The notes: generated from the sequence alone by a model not told the origin. A DNA stretch of 16,619 nucleotides from DAOMOP01 sp035444405 (GCA_035444405.1 DAOMOP010000076.1:1-16619); one strand, 5' to 3'; shown: positions 7,346-13,736, counted from the first letter of the stretch. A program made the numbers and translations.

Positions 7346-7882
7346 TCAATCCAGCACTTCGATGGTGTGGTGGTGATTGGTGTAGATGCACAGGTCGCCG
7401 GCGATGGTGAGCGCCTTGGCGACGACCTCCTTGGGCTCGAGCTCGCTGTTCTCGATCAGCGCACGCGCCGCGGCCTGCGCGTAGGCGCCGCCGCTGCCGA
7501 TGGCGACGATGCCCTGCTCGGGCTCGAGCACGTCGCCGTTGCCGGTGATCACCAGCGAGTGTTCGCGGTCGGCCACCGCCAGCATGGCCTCGAGGCGGCG
7601 CAGCATGCGGTCGGTGCGCCAGTCCTTGGCGAGCTCGACCGCGCTGCGCAGCAGGTTGCCCTGGTGTTTGTCGAGCTTGGCTTCGAAGCGCTCGAACAGC
7701 GTGAATGCGTCGGCCGTGCCGCCGGCGAAGCCGGCCAGGATGCGCCCCTGGTAGAGCGTGCGCACCTTGCGCGCGGTCGCCTTGATGACGACGTTGCCGA
7801 GCGTGACCTGGCCATCGCCGCCGAGCGCGACGCGCCGGCCGCGCCGCACCGAGAGTATCGTGGTGCCGTGGTATTGCTCCAT
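7346..7882 (-). CDS. hslV: ATP-dependent protease proteolytic subunit HslV
   Basis: A 178-residue N-terminal-nucleophile hydrolase, the dodecameric proteasome-like peptidase of HslVU. The catalytic threonine is Thr7 in MEQYHG-TTILSVRRG, so six residues must be removed to expose it; E. coli HslV has only the initiator Met before its Thr. Lys39 equals Lys33 of the mature enzyme. GGDGQVTLGN, LAGFAGGTADAFTLFERFE and the GSGG(A)YA stretch are all present. AAGGAA (7894-7889) lies 6 nt before the ATG. The gene sits 49 bp after the tandem-STAS gene and 10 bp before hslU. Confidence 0.98.
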   Translation of the reverse strand: MEQYHGTTILSVRRGRRVALGGDGQVTLGNVVIKATARKVRTLYQGRILAGFAGGTADAFTLFERFEAKLDKHQGNLLRSAVELAKDWRTDRMLRRLEAMLAVADREHSLVITGNGDVLEPEQGIVAIGSGGAYAQAAARALIENSELEPKEVVAKALTIAGDLCIYTNHHHTIEVLD

Positions 7883-7931
7883 GAAGCGTTCCTTGCCTGA
7901 AAGTTGGTGCCGCGTCGCCGGCCGTGCGCGC

Positions 7932-9077
7932 TCAGCCGCGCAGGCGCACCTGCGCGACCTGATCGACGCTCATCACGCGCAGCAGCGCGGCGACCATCGC
8001 ATTGACGTGTGACAGGGTCACGAGTTTACCCTGCGCGCGCAGTGCCGACAGCACGTTGAACAGCGTTCCCGCACTGACGAAGTCGAGCCGGCGCAGGCGG
8101 CTGCAGTCGACGACCAGCTCGTCGCGCTCGGCCGCGAGCGCACCGAGCCGGCGCAGCGCATCGGCGCTGGTCGCGGTCAGCTCGCCTTCGAGGCACGGCC
8201 CTGTGGTCGCGGCCCGCGCATCGACCGCGTCGTCGACGGCCGCGTCGGTCCGCGACGGCGGGCGCGCCTCCCAGGACGGCGGCGATTCCTCGAAGGTCAC
8301 CGCGTAGTCGAGCGCGAACGCCTCGAAGCGCTCCTGCTCGCCGACGTGCTGCAGCAGCTCGAGCAGCAGCAGCCACGCCCCACGGCGCTCGGCGCGCCCC
8401 GGCTCGATGCTGTCGGCCAGCGTGGCGACCAGCGCCTCGCCGTTGAGCAGGCTCACCCGCGCACGCTCGCGTGCGAGTGCGCGCACGGCATCGAGCAGCA
8501 GCGCGCAGCCGGCATCGTCGGCGCCGCGCACACGTTTGAGGTCGATGCGCACCGCCCCGGTCTTCTGGCCGACCACGACCAGCTGCTGCAGCTGGGTGGC
8601 CGACCGCTCGTCGAGCCGACCGGCCAGATTCACGAGTGGCGCGACCTGCGCGCGCGGGCGACGCGGCGCGTCGGAAAGATTGGTCCACGGCGGCGGCGAG
8701 CGCTCGAAGCGCGTCGCATAGTCGAGGACGCGCGACTCGAAGCGCTCGCGCTCACCGGCGAGCCGGTAAAGATCGAGCAGCATCATCCACAAGCCTTCGC
8801 CGGCACCGTCGGCCTCGTTCGCGATCGCCGCTTCGAGCAGCGCGCCGGCATCGCGGACATTGCCGTTCGCATACAAGACCGCGGCTTCCTCGTACACGGC
8901 CGTGATCTCGCCGGAACCGTCGCGCACCTCGACCAGCTCCGCGCACTCGGCCAGTCCGAGCGGCGCATCGGCGAGCGAGAAGTCGAGCTCCGACAGTTGC
9001 GCCGGGGCGGCACGGCGCCCAGCCGGTGAAGCCGTCGTTTTCGTACCGGACTGGTTGCCGAAAGAACCGGATGCCAC
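7932..9077 (-). CDS. Tandem-STAS-domain protein of unknown function upstream of hslVU
   Basis: A soluble protein of 381 residues from GTG 9077. It shows an internal duplication. Module 1 has a helical segment (about 62-131) ending LLDLYRLAGERERFESRVLDYA then FERSPPPW, followed by a STAS-like domain (about 144-225, with VRIDLKRVRGADDAG). Module 2 repeats this: LLELLQHVGEQERFEAFALDYA then FEESPPSW (235-269), then a second STAS domain (about 293-380, VVDCSRLRRLDFVSAGTLFNVL). No membrane segment or signal peptide is visible. STAS domains occur in anti-sigma antagonists, transporters and MlaB. Here the usual phospho-Ser position of the DSSG motif is Ala in both copies (DDAG, VSAG), nearer to MlaB than to SpoIIAA. 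The in-frame GTG 9128 would add 17 residues; I prefer 9077 because AGG lies 6 nt upstream and the added residues look non-conserved. The function is not known. Confidence 0.8.
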   Translation of the reverse strand: MASGSFGNQSGTKTTASPAGRRAAPAQLSELDFSLADAPLGLAECAELVEVRDGSGEITAVYEEAAVLYANGNVRDAGALLEAAIANEADGAGEGLWMMLLDLYRLAGERERFESRVLDYATRFERSPPPWTNLSDAPRRPRAQVAPLVNLAGRLDERSATQLQQLVVVGQKTGAVRIDLKRVRGADDAGCALLLDAVRALARERARVSLLNGEALVATLADSIEPGRAERRGAWLLLLELLQHVGEQERFEAFALDYAVTFEESPPSWEARPPSRTDAAVDDAVDARAATTGPCLEGELTATSADALRRLGALAAERDELVVDCSRLRRLDFVSAGTLFNVLSALRAQGKLVTLSHVNAMVAALLRVMSVDQVAQVRLRG

Positions 9078-9083
9078 GTTCGA

Positions 9084-9094
9084 CCTGTATCCTT
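9084..9094 (-). promoter_or_regulatory. Ribosome site supporting the GTG 9077 start
   Basis: The minus strand reads AAGGATACAGG here, putting AGG 6 nt upstream of GTG 9077. It is only a moderate Shine-Dalgarno sequence, but the GTG at 9128 has nothing better than a GGG. Confidence 0.4.
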
Positions 9095-9178
9095 GGGCAG
9101 GGGTCCGGCGGCGCAGCACCTGCTGCACGGCACCCGCTGCGCGCCCGCGCGCGCAGACCCACCCGGTTAGCGCCCACT

Positions 9179-9207
9179 ACGTTACCTCTTGCAAAACACG
9201 CGGGCAA
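9179..9207 (-). promoter_or_regulatory. Candidate promoter for the STAS-hslVU unit
   Basis: On the minus strand TTGCCC (9207-9202) is followed after 17 nt by TAACGT (9184-9179). The -35 matches at 4 of 6 and the -10 at 3 of 6. Transcription would start near 9172, about 95 nt before GTG 9077. The prediction rests on spacing and a weak consensus. I did not recognise a sigma-32 promoter. Confidence 0.3.
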
Positions 9208-9239
9208 CCGCCATTGGCTGCACCGATCGGCCGGTCGGA

Positions 9240-9245
9240 TAGAAT
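9240..9245 (+). promoter_or_regulatory. -10 box of the ybgC-tol operon, 6 nt before the start codon
   Basis: TAGAAT matches the -10 consensus at 5 of 6. It ends 6 nt before ATG 9252, so the predicted first transcribed base falls on the A of the start codon. The nearest -35-like hexamer, TTGGCT (9214-9219), is 20 nt away, longer than usual. No Shine-Dalgarno sequence lies before ybgC. Confidence 0.45.
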
Positions 9246-9251
9246 GCGCGC

Positions 9252-9698
9252 ATGAAAACCCAGGACATTGCCGCCGCGATCGATGCGCCCGAGTGCTTCG
9301 TGCTGCCGATTCGCGTCTATTACGAGGACACCGACGCCGCCGGCGTCGTCTACTACGCCAACTACCTGCGCTTTTGCGAGCGCGCACGCACCGAGTGGCT
9401 GCGCGCGCTCGGCTTCGAGCAGCGGCAGATGCTCGCCGAGCACGGCGTTGCCTTCGTCGTGCGCGCGCTGAGTGCCGACTACGTGTCATCGGCGCGGCTC
9501 GATGATGCGTTGACCGTCGAGACCCGCATCAGCAAGCTCGGCCGCGCGAGTCTCGTATTCTCGCAAAAAGTGCTGCGCGGGTCGGAACTTCTGTTCGATT
9601 CCCTGATCACCATCGCCTGCGTCGATACCCGCCGAAAGCGTCCCGCTTCCCTGCCCAACCCACTGCGCACTCTCCTGCAAAGCCGCGTGCAAACATGA
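9252..9698 (+). CDS. ybgC: Tol-Pal system-associated acyl-CoA thioesterase YbgC
   Basis: A 148-residue single hot-dog-fold protein of the 4-hydroxybenzoyl-CoA thioesterase group. The signature YYEDTDAAGVVYYANYLRF is at 23-41; Asp28 in DAAGVV is the likely catalytic acid, and the His common in E. coli YbgC (VYHA) is Tyr35 here. ARLDDALTVETRISKLGRASLVF forms the central strand region. The family hydrolyses acyl-CoA thioesters in the cytoplasm and is nearly always the first gene of the tol-pal operon. Its stop overlaps the tolQ start (ATGA). It is divergent from the tandem-STAS gene. With the -10 box 6 nt upstream and no ribosome site, it may be translated from a leaderless message. Confidence 0.96.
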   Translation: MKTQDIAAAIDAPECFVLPIRVYYEDTDAAGVVYYANYLRFCERARTEWLRALGFEQRQMLAEHGVAFVVRALSADYVSSARLDDALTVETRISKLGRASLVFSQKVLRGSELLFDSLITIACVDTRRKRPASLPNPLRTLLQSRVQT

Positions 9699-10369
9699 CC
9701 CCCACCCAGGATCTCTCCATCGTCTATCTCGTCACCCAGGCGAGCGTGCTCGTGCAGCTCGTCATGGCCCTGCTGGCCGTGCTGTCGGTCGTCTCGTGGT
9801 ACTGGATCTTCCGCAAATGGTTCCAGATTCGCGCCGCGCACACTCACACCGGCGCGTTCGAGCGCGATTTCTGGAGCGGCGGCGATCTCAACACACTGTT
9901 CCAGTCGGCCTCGGCCTCACGCCACGAGAGCGGCAGCATGGAGCGCATCTTCGAGTCGGGCTACCGCGAGTTCACCAAGCTGCGCGCGAAGAGCCACGAC
10001 CACGGCGCAATCATCGACGGCTCGCGCCGCGCGATGCGTGCCACCCACCAGCGCGAGATGGACGACCTCGAGGCCCATCTGGCGTTTCTCGCCACGGTCG
10101 GCTCGGTCGCGCCGTATATCGGCCTGCTCGGCACCGTGTGGGGCATCATGAACGCGTTCCGCGGCCTCGCCAACGTCACCACCGCCTCGCTCGCACAGGT
10201 CGCGCCGGGCATCGCCGAGGCGCTGGTCGCCACCGCGATCGGCCTCTTTGCCGCGATTCCGGCGGTGGTCGCGTACAACCGCTTCACCCATGACATCGAC
10301 CGGATCGGCATCCGCTTCGAGAGCTTCATGGAGGAGTTCTCCAACATCCTGCAGCGTCACCTGCGCTGA
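9695..10369 (+). CDS. tolQ: Tol-Pal motor protein TolQ
   Basis: A 224-residue inner-membrane protein of the TolQ/ExbB/MotA group. It shows three membrane segments: about 17-38, 131-152 (LATVGSVAPYIGLLGTVWGI, with the conserved Gly/Pro/Thr-lined face) and 172-193 (GIAEALVATAIGLFAAIPAV). A cytoplasmic loop lies between the first two. TolQ forms a pentamer around TolR helices and uses the proton gradient to energise TolA. Length matches the family (about 230). Its start overlaps the ybgC stop by 4 nt, and the tolR start follows 20 nt after its own stop. ExbB is excluded by the surrounding tol genes. Confidence 0.97.
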   Translation: MTPTQDLSIVYLVTQASVLVQLVMALLAVLSVVSWYWIFRKWFQIRAAHTHTGAFERDFWSGGDLNTLFQSASASRHESGSMERIFESGYREFTKLRAKSHDHGAIIDGSRRAMRATHQREMDDLEAHLAFLATVGSVAPYIGLLGTVWGIMNAFRGLANVTTASLAQVAPGIAEALVATAIGLFAAIPAVVAYNRFTHDIDRIGIRFESFMEEFSNILQRHLR

Positions 10370-10389
10370 CGCTCCGGAGGCAAGTCGCG

Positions 10390-10803
10390 ATGCGCCAACG
10401 CCGTCTCATGAACCAGATCAACGTCGTGCCCTACATCGACGTGATGCTGGTGTTGCTGGTGATCTTCATGGTGACCGCACCGATGATCCAGAGCGGCAGC
10501 GTCGACCTGCCGACGGTGGCCGACGTGCCGCAGCCGCCCGCCGAGGCGATGCGCGTGATCATCAAGGCCGACGGCTCGCTCGCGTTTCGTCCGACGGCCG
10601 ACGTCGCCGAAAGAGCGGTGACCGAGCTCGAACTGTTGCGCGAGCTCAACGCTGCGGTCGCAGCGGACCCGGCCCGCCCGGTGGTGGTCGCGGCAGACAA
10701 GAAGGTCGCGTACGAGAAGGTCATGGATGCGCTGAACGGCCTGCGCCAGGCGGGCATCCAGAAGGTCGGCCTCGAAACCCAGACCGGCGCGGGCGCACGA
10801 TGA
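10390..10803 (+). CDS. tolR: Tol-Pal motor protein TolR
   Basis: A 137-residue protein with a short cytoplasmic tail, one membrane helix (about 12-30) and a periplasmic domain of the ExbD/TolR type. NVVPYIDVMLVLLVIFMV carries the essential membrane aspartate (Asp17, equivalent to Asp23 of E. coli). VVVAADKKVAYEKVMDALNGLRQAGIQKVGLET is the typical end of the domain. GGAGG (10376-10380) lies 9 nt before the ATG. TolR couples proton flow through TolQ to TolA movement and can bind peptidoglycan. Its TGA overlaps the tolA ATG, so translation is coupled. Confidence 0.97.
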   Translation: MRQRRLMNQINVVPYIDVMLVLLVIFMVTAPMIQSGSVDLPTVADVPQPPAEAMRVIIKADGSLAFRPTADVAERAVTELELLRELNAAVAADPARPVVVAADKKVAYEKVMDALNGLRQAGIQKVGLETQTGAGAR

Positions 10804-11777
10804 CCGACGTACCGCGCTACGAGGGGCGCGAGCCGCCCGGCAAGTGGGTCTCGATGCTGCTCACGGTGGCCGTTCACGTCGGCCTGCTGGTGTTCCTGCT
10901 CGTCGGCGTGCGCTGGGAGAGCCGCCCGCCGGCCGCGATGCAGGTCGACCTGGTCGCCTCCGCGCCAGCCCCGGCCGCGACAGCGGTACCGAAGCCCGAA
11001 CCGAAACCGGCGCCGAAACCCGAGCCCAAGCCCGAACCGAAGCCCGAACCGAAGCCCGAGCCCAAGCCGGCACCGAAACCAGAGCCGAAGCCACAGCCCA
11101 AGCCCGAACCGAAAACGGAAGCGCCGAAACCATCGCCGCAGCCCGACATCGCGACGAAGGCGCCCGAGCCCAAGCCGCAACCGAAGCCGCAGCCGAAGCC
11201 CGAACCGAAGCCCGAGCCGAAGCCCGAGCCGAAGCCCGAGCCGAAGCCGGAACCGACGCCGCAGCCCAAACCGCAGCCCAAGCCTGCTCCGGAACCAAAG
11301 CCCGAGCCCAAACCAGAACCGAAACCCGAACCGAAACCGCAGCCGACGCCACAACCGAAACCAGAGCCGAAGCCTGCGGCAAAGCCGCCGCAGGAGGACT
11401 ATCTCGCCCAGCGCCTCGCGCAGGAGCTCGAGCGCACGCGCGTCGAGAGCCTGCTGCGCGACGACTCGGCGCGCTCCGCATCGTCGGCACGCTCGGCCTC
11501 GGGTCTGCAGGAGTATCAGAATCGCATCGCAACCAAGGTGCGCAGCAACCTGATGCGCCCGCCGGGCCTGCAGGGCAACCCCGAGGCGGTGTTCATCGTG
11601 CGCCAGCTGCCCGACGGCACCGTCGTCAGCGCAACGCTGCGCCGCTCGTCGGGGCTGCCCTCGCTCGACGACGCCATCGAGCGCGCCATCCACCGTTCGA
11701 GCCCGCTGCCGCCACCGCCGACGCCGGATCTGTTCGCAGCCGAGCTGACGCTGACCTTTCGGCCCAACGTCGATTGA
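10800..11777 (+). CDS. tolA: TolA with a proline-rich (Pro-Lys-Pro-Glu) periplasm-spanning domain
   Basis: A 325-residue protein. Domain I is a short tail plus one membrane helix (about 17-37), including the conserved SMLLTVAVHVGLL with the Ser/His pair thought to contact TolQR. Residues 64-197 alternate proline with Lys, Glu, Gln, Ala or Thr almost without a break. A polar/helical linker follows (ERTRVESLLRDDSARSAS). Domain III, about 236-325 (LQEYQNRIATKVRSNLMRPPGL to FAAELTLTFRPNVD), has the TolA/TonB C-terminal fold that binds TolB and Pal. E. coli TolA has an Ala/Lys/Glu-rich helix instead of the proline rod, which resembles TonB. Position between tolR and tolB makes TolA, not TonB, the right name. 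The start overlaps the tolR stop (ATGA). Confidence 0.95.
   Translation: MTDVPRYEGREPPGKWVSMLLTVAVHVGLLVFLLVGVRWESRPPAAMQVDLVASAPAPAATAVPKPEPKPAPKPEPKPEPKPEPKPEPKPAPKPEPKPQPKPEPKTEAPKPSPQPDIATKAPEPKPQPKPQPKPEPKPEPKPEPKPEPKPEPTPQPKPQPKPAPEPKPEPKPEPKPEPKPQPTPQPKPEPKPAAKPPQEDYLAQRLAQELERTRVESLLRDDSARSASSARSASGLQEYQNRIATKVRSNLMRPPGLQGNPEAVFIVRQLPDGTVVSATLRRSSGLPSLDDAIERAIHRSSPLPPPPTPDLFAAELTLTFRPNVD
10989..11390 (+). repeat. Imperfect 12-bp coding repeats (PKPE units) in tolA
   Basis: The stretch encodes TolA residues 64-197. The basic unit is CCGAAGCCCGAR (Pro-Lys-Pro-Glu). Positions 11193-11240 hold four adjacent units, the last three identical, with degenerate copies on both sides and Gln, Ala or Thr replacing Glu or Lys in places. 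The rest varies at third codon positions (CCG/CCC/CCA, AAG/AAA, GAA/GAG). Long open frames on the minus strand here are by-products of this repeat. Confidence 0.9.
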
Positions 11778-11809
11778 CGGCAACACTATTCGACCAAATA
11801 CATTCAGCG

Positions 11810-11828
11810 AATTTTGTCAATGAAAATT
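11810..11828 (+). repeat. AT-rich palindrome between tolA and tolB
   Basis: AATTTT (11810-11815) and AAAATT (11823-11828) form a 6-bp inverted repeat around a 7-nt spacer, inside an AT-rich island in otherwise GC-rich DNA and 34 bp upstream of the TATAAT box. It could be a regulator site or an UP-like element. It is too AT-rich for a good terminator. Confidence 0.3.
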
Positions 11829-11861
11829 TATCGATTTCCTGCTCTTGTGCGAGCGCTTCGC

Positions 11862-11867
11862 TATAAT
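11862..11867 (+). promoter_or_regulatory. Consensus -10 box upstream of tolB
   Basis: A perfect TATAAT stands in the 117-bp tolA-tolB gap. No good -35 hexamer lies at 16-18 nt, but the upstream 60 bp are unusually AT-rich. The predicted transcript starts near 11874, giving a leader of about 21 nt without a Shine-Dalgarno sequence. E. coli also has a separate promoter before tolB, so a second unit tolB-pal-cpoB is plausible. Confidence 0.5.
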
Positions 11868-11894
11868 TGCGGACGTCGTTCGTCCCAGCCCGCC

Positions 11895-13169
11895 ATGTCA
11901 TTGAATTCGCGCACCCTTCTTGCCGTCCTGCTGCTCGTGCTGGCGTTTGCCGCACACGCACAGCTGTCGATCGAGATCACCGGCGCCGGCGCGACGCGCT
12001 ACCCGGTCGCGATCCCGGTGCTCGAGAACGAAGGTGCGCTGCCGCGCAGCGTCTCGGACGTCGTGCGTGACGACCTCGAGCGCAGCGGCCTGTTCAGCCT
12101 CGTCAATCTCGGCCTCGTGTCGTTTCCCGAGGCAGTCGTGCCGGATCTCGCCGGCCTGCGCGGGCGCGGCGCCGACGCGGTGCTGACCGGCAGTGTCGTG
12201 CCGCTCGCGGACGGGCGCTTCGACGTGCGCGTGCGCCTGTTCGACACGATCAAGCAGCTCGAGCTCGGAGCGCTGGCGATGCGCATGGCGCCGACCCAGA
12301 ACCGCGCCACCGGTCACCGCATCGCCGATTTCGTGTACGAGAAACTGACCGGCCAGCCGGGTTATTTCTCGACCCGTATCGCCTATGTCGTCAAGAGCGG
12401 GCCGCGCTACGAGCTGCAGATCGCCGACGCCGACGGGATGAATCCGCAGACCGCCCTGGTGTCGCGCGAGCCGATCATCTCGCCGGCCTGGGCCCCGGAC
12501 GGGCAGCGTCTTGCCTACGTGTCGTTCGAGGCGAAGAAGCCGGTCATCTACGTGCATGACCTGCCGAGCGGGCAGCGCCAGGTGGTCGCCAACTTCCGCG
12601 GCTCGAACTCGGCGCCGGCGTGGGCGCCGGATGGGCGTCGACTCGCGGTGGTGCTGACCAAGGATGGTCCGTCGCAGCTTTATGTGATCAATGCCGACGG
12701 CTCGGGCGTGCGCCGCCTGACCAACTCCTCGGGCATCGACACCGAGCCGGCATGGTCCGCCGACGGTCAATGGATTTACTTCACCTCCGACCGCGGCGGC
12801 AGTGCGCAGATCTATCGCGTCGGCGTCGATGGCGGCACGCCGCAGCGCGTCACCTTCGAGGGCAGCTACAACGTCACGCCGCGCCCCTCGCCCGACGGCA
12901 AGAGCCTCGCCTACGTGACCCGCAACGCGGGCCGCTTCCAGGTCGCGATCATGGATCTCGCGAGCCGCCACACGACGGTGCTGACCGAGTCGCACCGTGA
13001 CGAATCGCCGAGCTTCGCGCCGAACGGACGCATGATCCTGTATGCCTCCGAGAACGGTGGCCGCGGCGTGCTGGCGGCCGTGTCGGCCGACGGCCGCGTG
13101 CGCCAGCGGCTGTCCATCCAGGCAGCCGACGTTCGTGAACCGGCCTGGGGCCCGATCCCGCCGACCTGA
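11895..13169 (+). CDS. tolB: Periplasmic Tol-Pal protein TolB
   Basis: A 424-residue periplasmic protein. The signal peptide MSLNSRTLLAVLLLVLAFAAHA (residues 1-22) has an AHA cleavage site before QLSIEI. The N-terminal domain (about 23-170) is followed by a beta-propeller with five clear WD40-like/PD40 blades, each opening with a phrase such as SPAWAPDGQRLAYVS, APAWAPDGRRLAVVL or EPAWSADGQWIYFTS. TolB binds Pal at the propeller and TolA through its N-terminus. The frame stays open up to 11814, but ATG 11895 is the start because it gives a clean signal peptide; the upstream extension would cover the TATAAT box. The start codon has no evident ribosome site. Length is normal for the family. Confidence 0.97.
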   Translation: MSLNSRTLLAVLLLVLAFAAHAQLSIEITGAGATRYPVAIPVLENEGALPRSVSDVVRDDLERSGLFSLVNLGLVSFPEAVVPDLAGLRGRGADAVLTGSVVPLADGRFDVRVRLFDTIKQLELGALAMRMAPTQNRATGHRIADFVYEKLTGQPGYFSTRIAYVVKSGPRYELQIADADGMNPQTALVSREPIISPAWAPDGQRLAYVSFEAKKPVIYVHDLPSGQRQVVANFRGSNSAPAWAPDGRRLAVVLTKDGPSQLYVINADGSGVRRLTNSSGIDTEPAWSADGQWIYFTSDRGGSAQIYRVGVDGGTPQRVTFEGSYNVTPRPSPDGKSLAYVTRNAGRFQVAIMDLASRHTTVLTESHRDESPSFAPNGRMILYASENGGRGVLAAVSADGRVRQRLSIQAADVREPAWGPIPPT

Positions 13170-13217
13170 GTTTCTCTGCCCTGCTGTACAACCCACAACC
13201 TGGAAATGGAAATCCAA

Positions 13218-13736
13218 ATGAAAAAACTCCTTCTGCCGGCCCTTTTGTCCGCGCTGCTCGTCGCTTGCGGTGGCAAGGCAGGTCCGCAACAAACCGGCGC
13301 CGCCGTCGATGAGCGCTCTGCCGGCAGCGTCGCCACCGTGACTGCGCCGGACGTCAGCGGCGCGGGGATCGCCGCGCTGACCGATCCGAACAACATCCTG
13401 TCGCGGCGCAGCGTATATTTCGACTTCGACAGCTTCGTGATCCGAGGCGAGTTCACGCCGCTGGTCGAGGCGCACGCGGGCTTCCTCGCACAGAATCCGC
13501 AGATGCGCATGCTGATCCAGGGCAACACCGATGAACGCGGCAGCCGCGAGTACAACCTCGCGCTCGGCCAGAAGCGGGCCGAGGCGCTCAAGCAGGCGCT
13601 GCTGCTGCTCGGTGCGCGCGAATCGCAGATCGAGTCGGTCAGCCTCGGTGAAGAGAAGCCGCGCTGCACTGACAGCAGCGAGCCGTGCTTCGCCGAGAAC
13701 CGCCGCTCCGACATGCTCTACACAGGCGAATTCTGA
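13218..13736 (+). CDS. pal: Peptidoglycan-associated lipoprotein Pal
   Basis: A 172-residue lipoprotein. The lipobox LVAC places the lipidated cysteine at Cys17, followed by Gly-Gly, with no Asp at +2, so it should go to the outer membrane. A flexible linker runs to about 58. The OmpA-like peptidoglycan-binding domain follows, with VYFDFDS, NTDERGSREYN (103-113) and AENRRSDMLY near the end. Two cysteines (Cys150, Cys157) lie in the loop before AENRR. ATG 13218 is preferred to the in-frame ATG 13206, which would put acidic MEIQ before the lysines of the signal peptide. GGAAAT (13208-13213) lies 4 nt upstream. Pal ties the outer membrane to the cell wall and is the terminal partner of TolA and TolB. 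Its TGA overlaps the cpoB ATG by one base. Confidence 0.97.
   Translation: MKKLLLPALLSALLVACGGKAGPQQTGAAVDERSAGSVATVTAPDVSGAGIAALTDPNNILSRRSVYFDFDSFVIRGEFTPLVEAHAGFLAQNPQMRMLIQGNTDERGSREYNLALGQKRAEALKQALLLLGARESQIESVSLGEEKPRCTDSSEPCFAENRRSDMLYTGEF

Noticed and set aside
5995..7410. 471-codon plus-strand frame opposite hslU
   Set aside because: It is antisense to a complete, unmistakable hslU; no independent evidence for expression.
10800..11777. Naming this gene tonB because of its PKPE region
   Set aside because: Flanking tolR and tolB genes, the overlap with tolR and the TolA-like C-terminal domain identify it as tolA.
10431..11786. 451-codon minus-strand frame with Arg/Leu/Phe repeats, and a Gly-Ser-Gly-Phe frame at 10874-11311, opposite tolR and tolA
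   Set aside because: The repeats are the reverse complement of the PKPE coding repeat. The resemblance to silk- or PE_PGRS-like repeats is an artefact.
11814..11894. N-terminal extension of TolB from ATG 11820 or earlier
   Set aside because: It would place 25 or more residues before a clean signal peptide and cover the TATAAT box; ATG 11895 is the sensible start.
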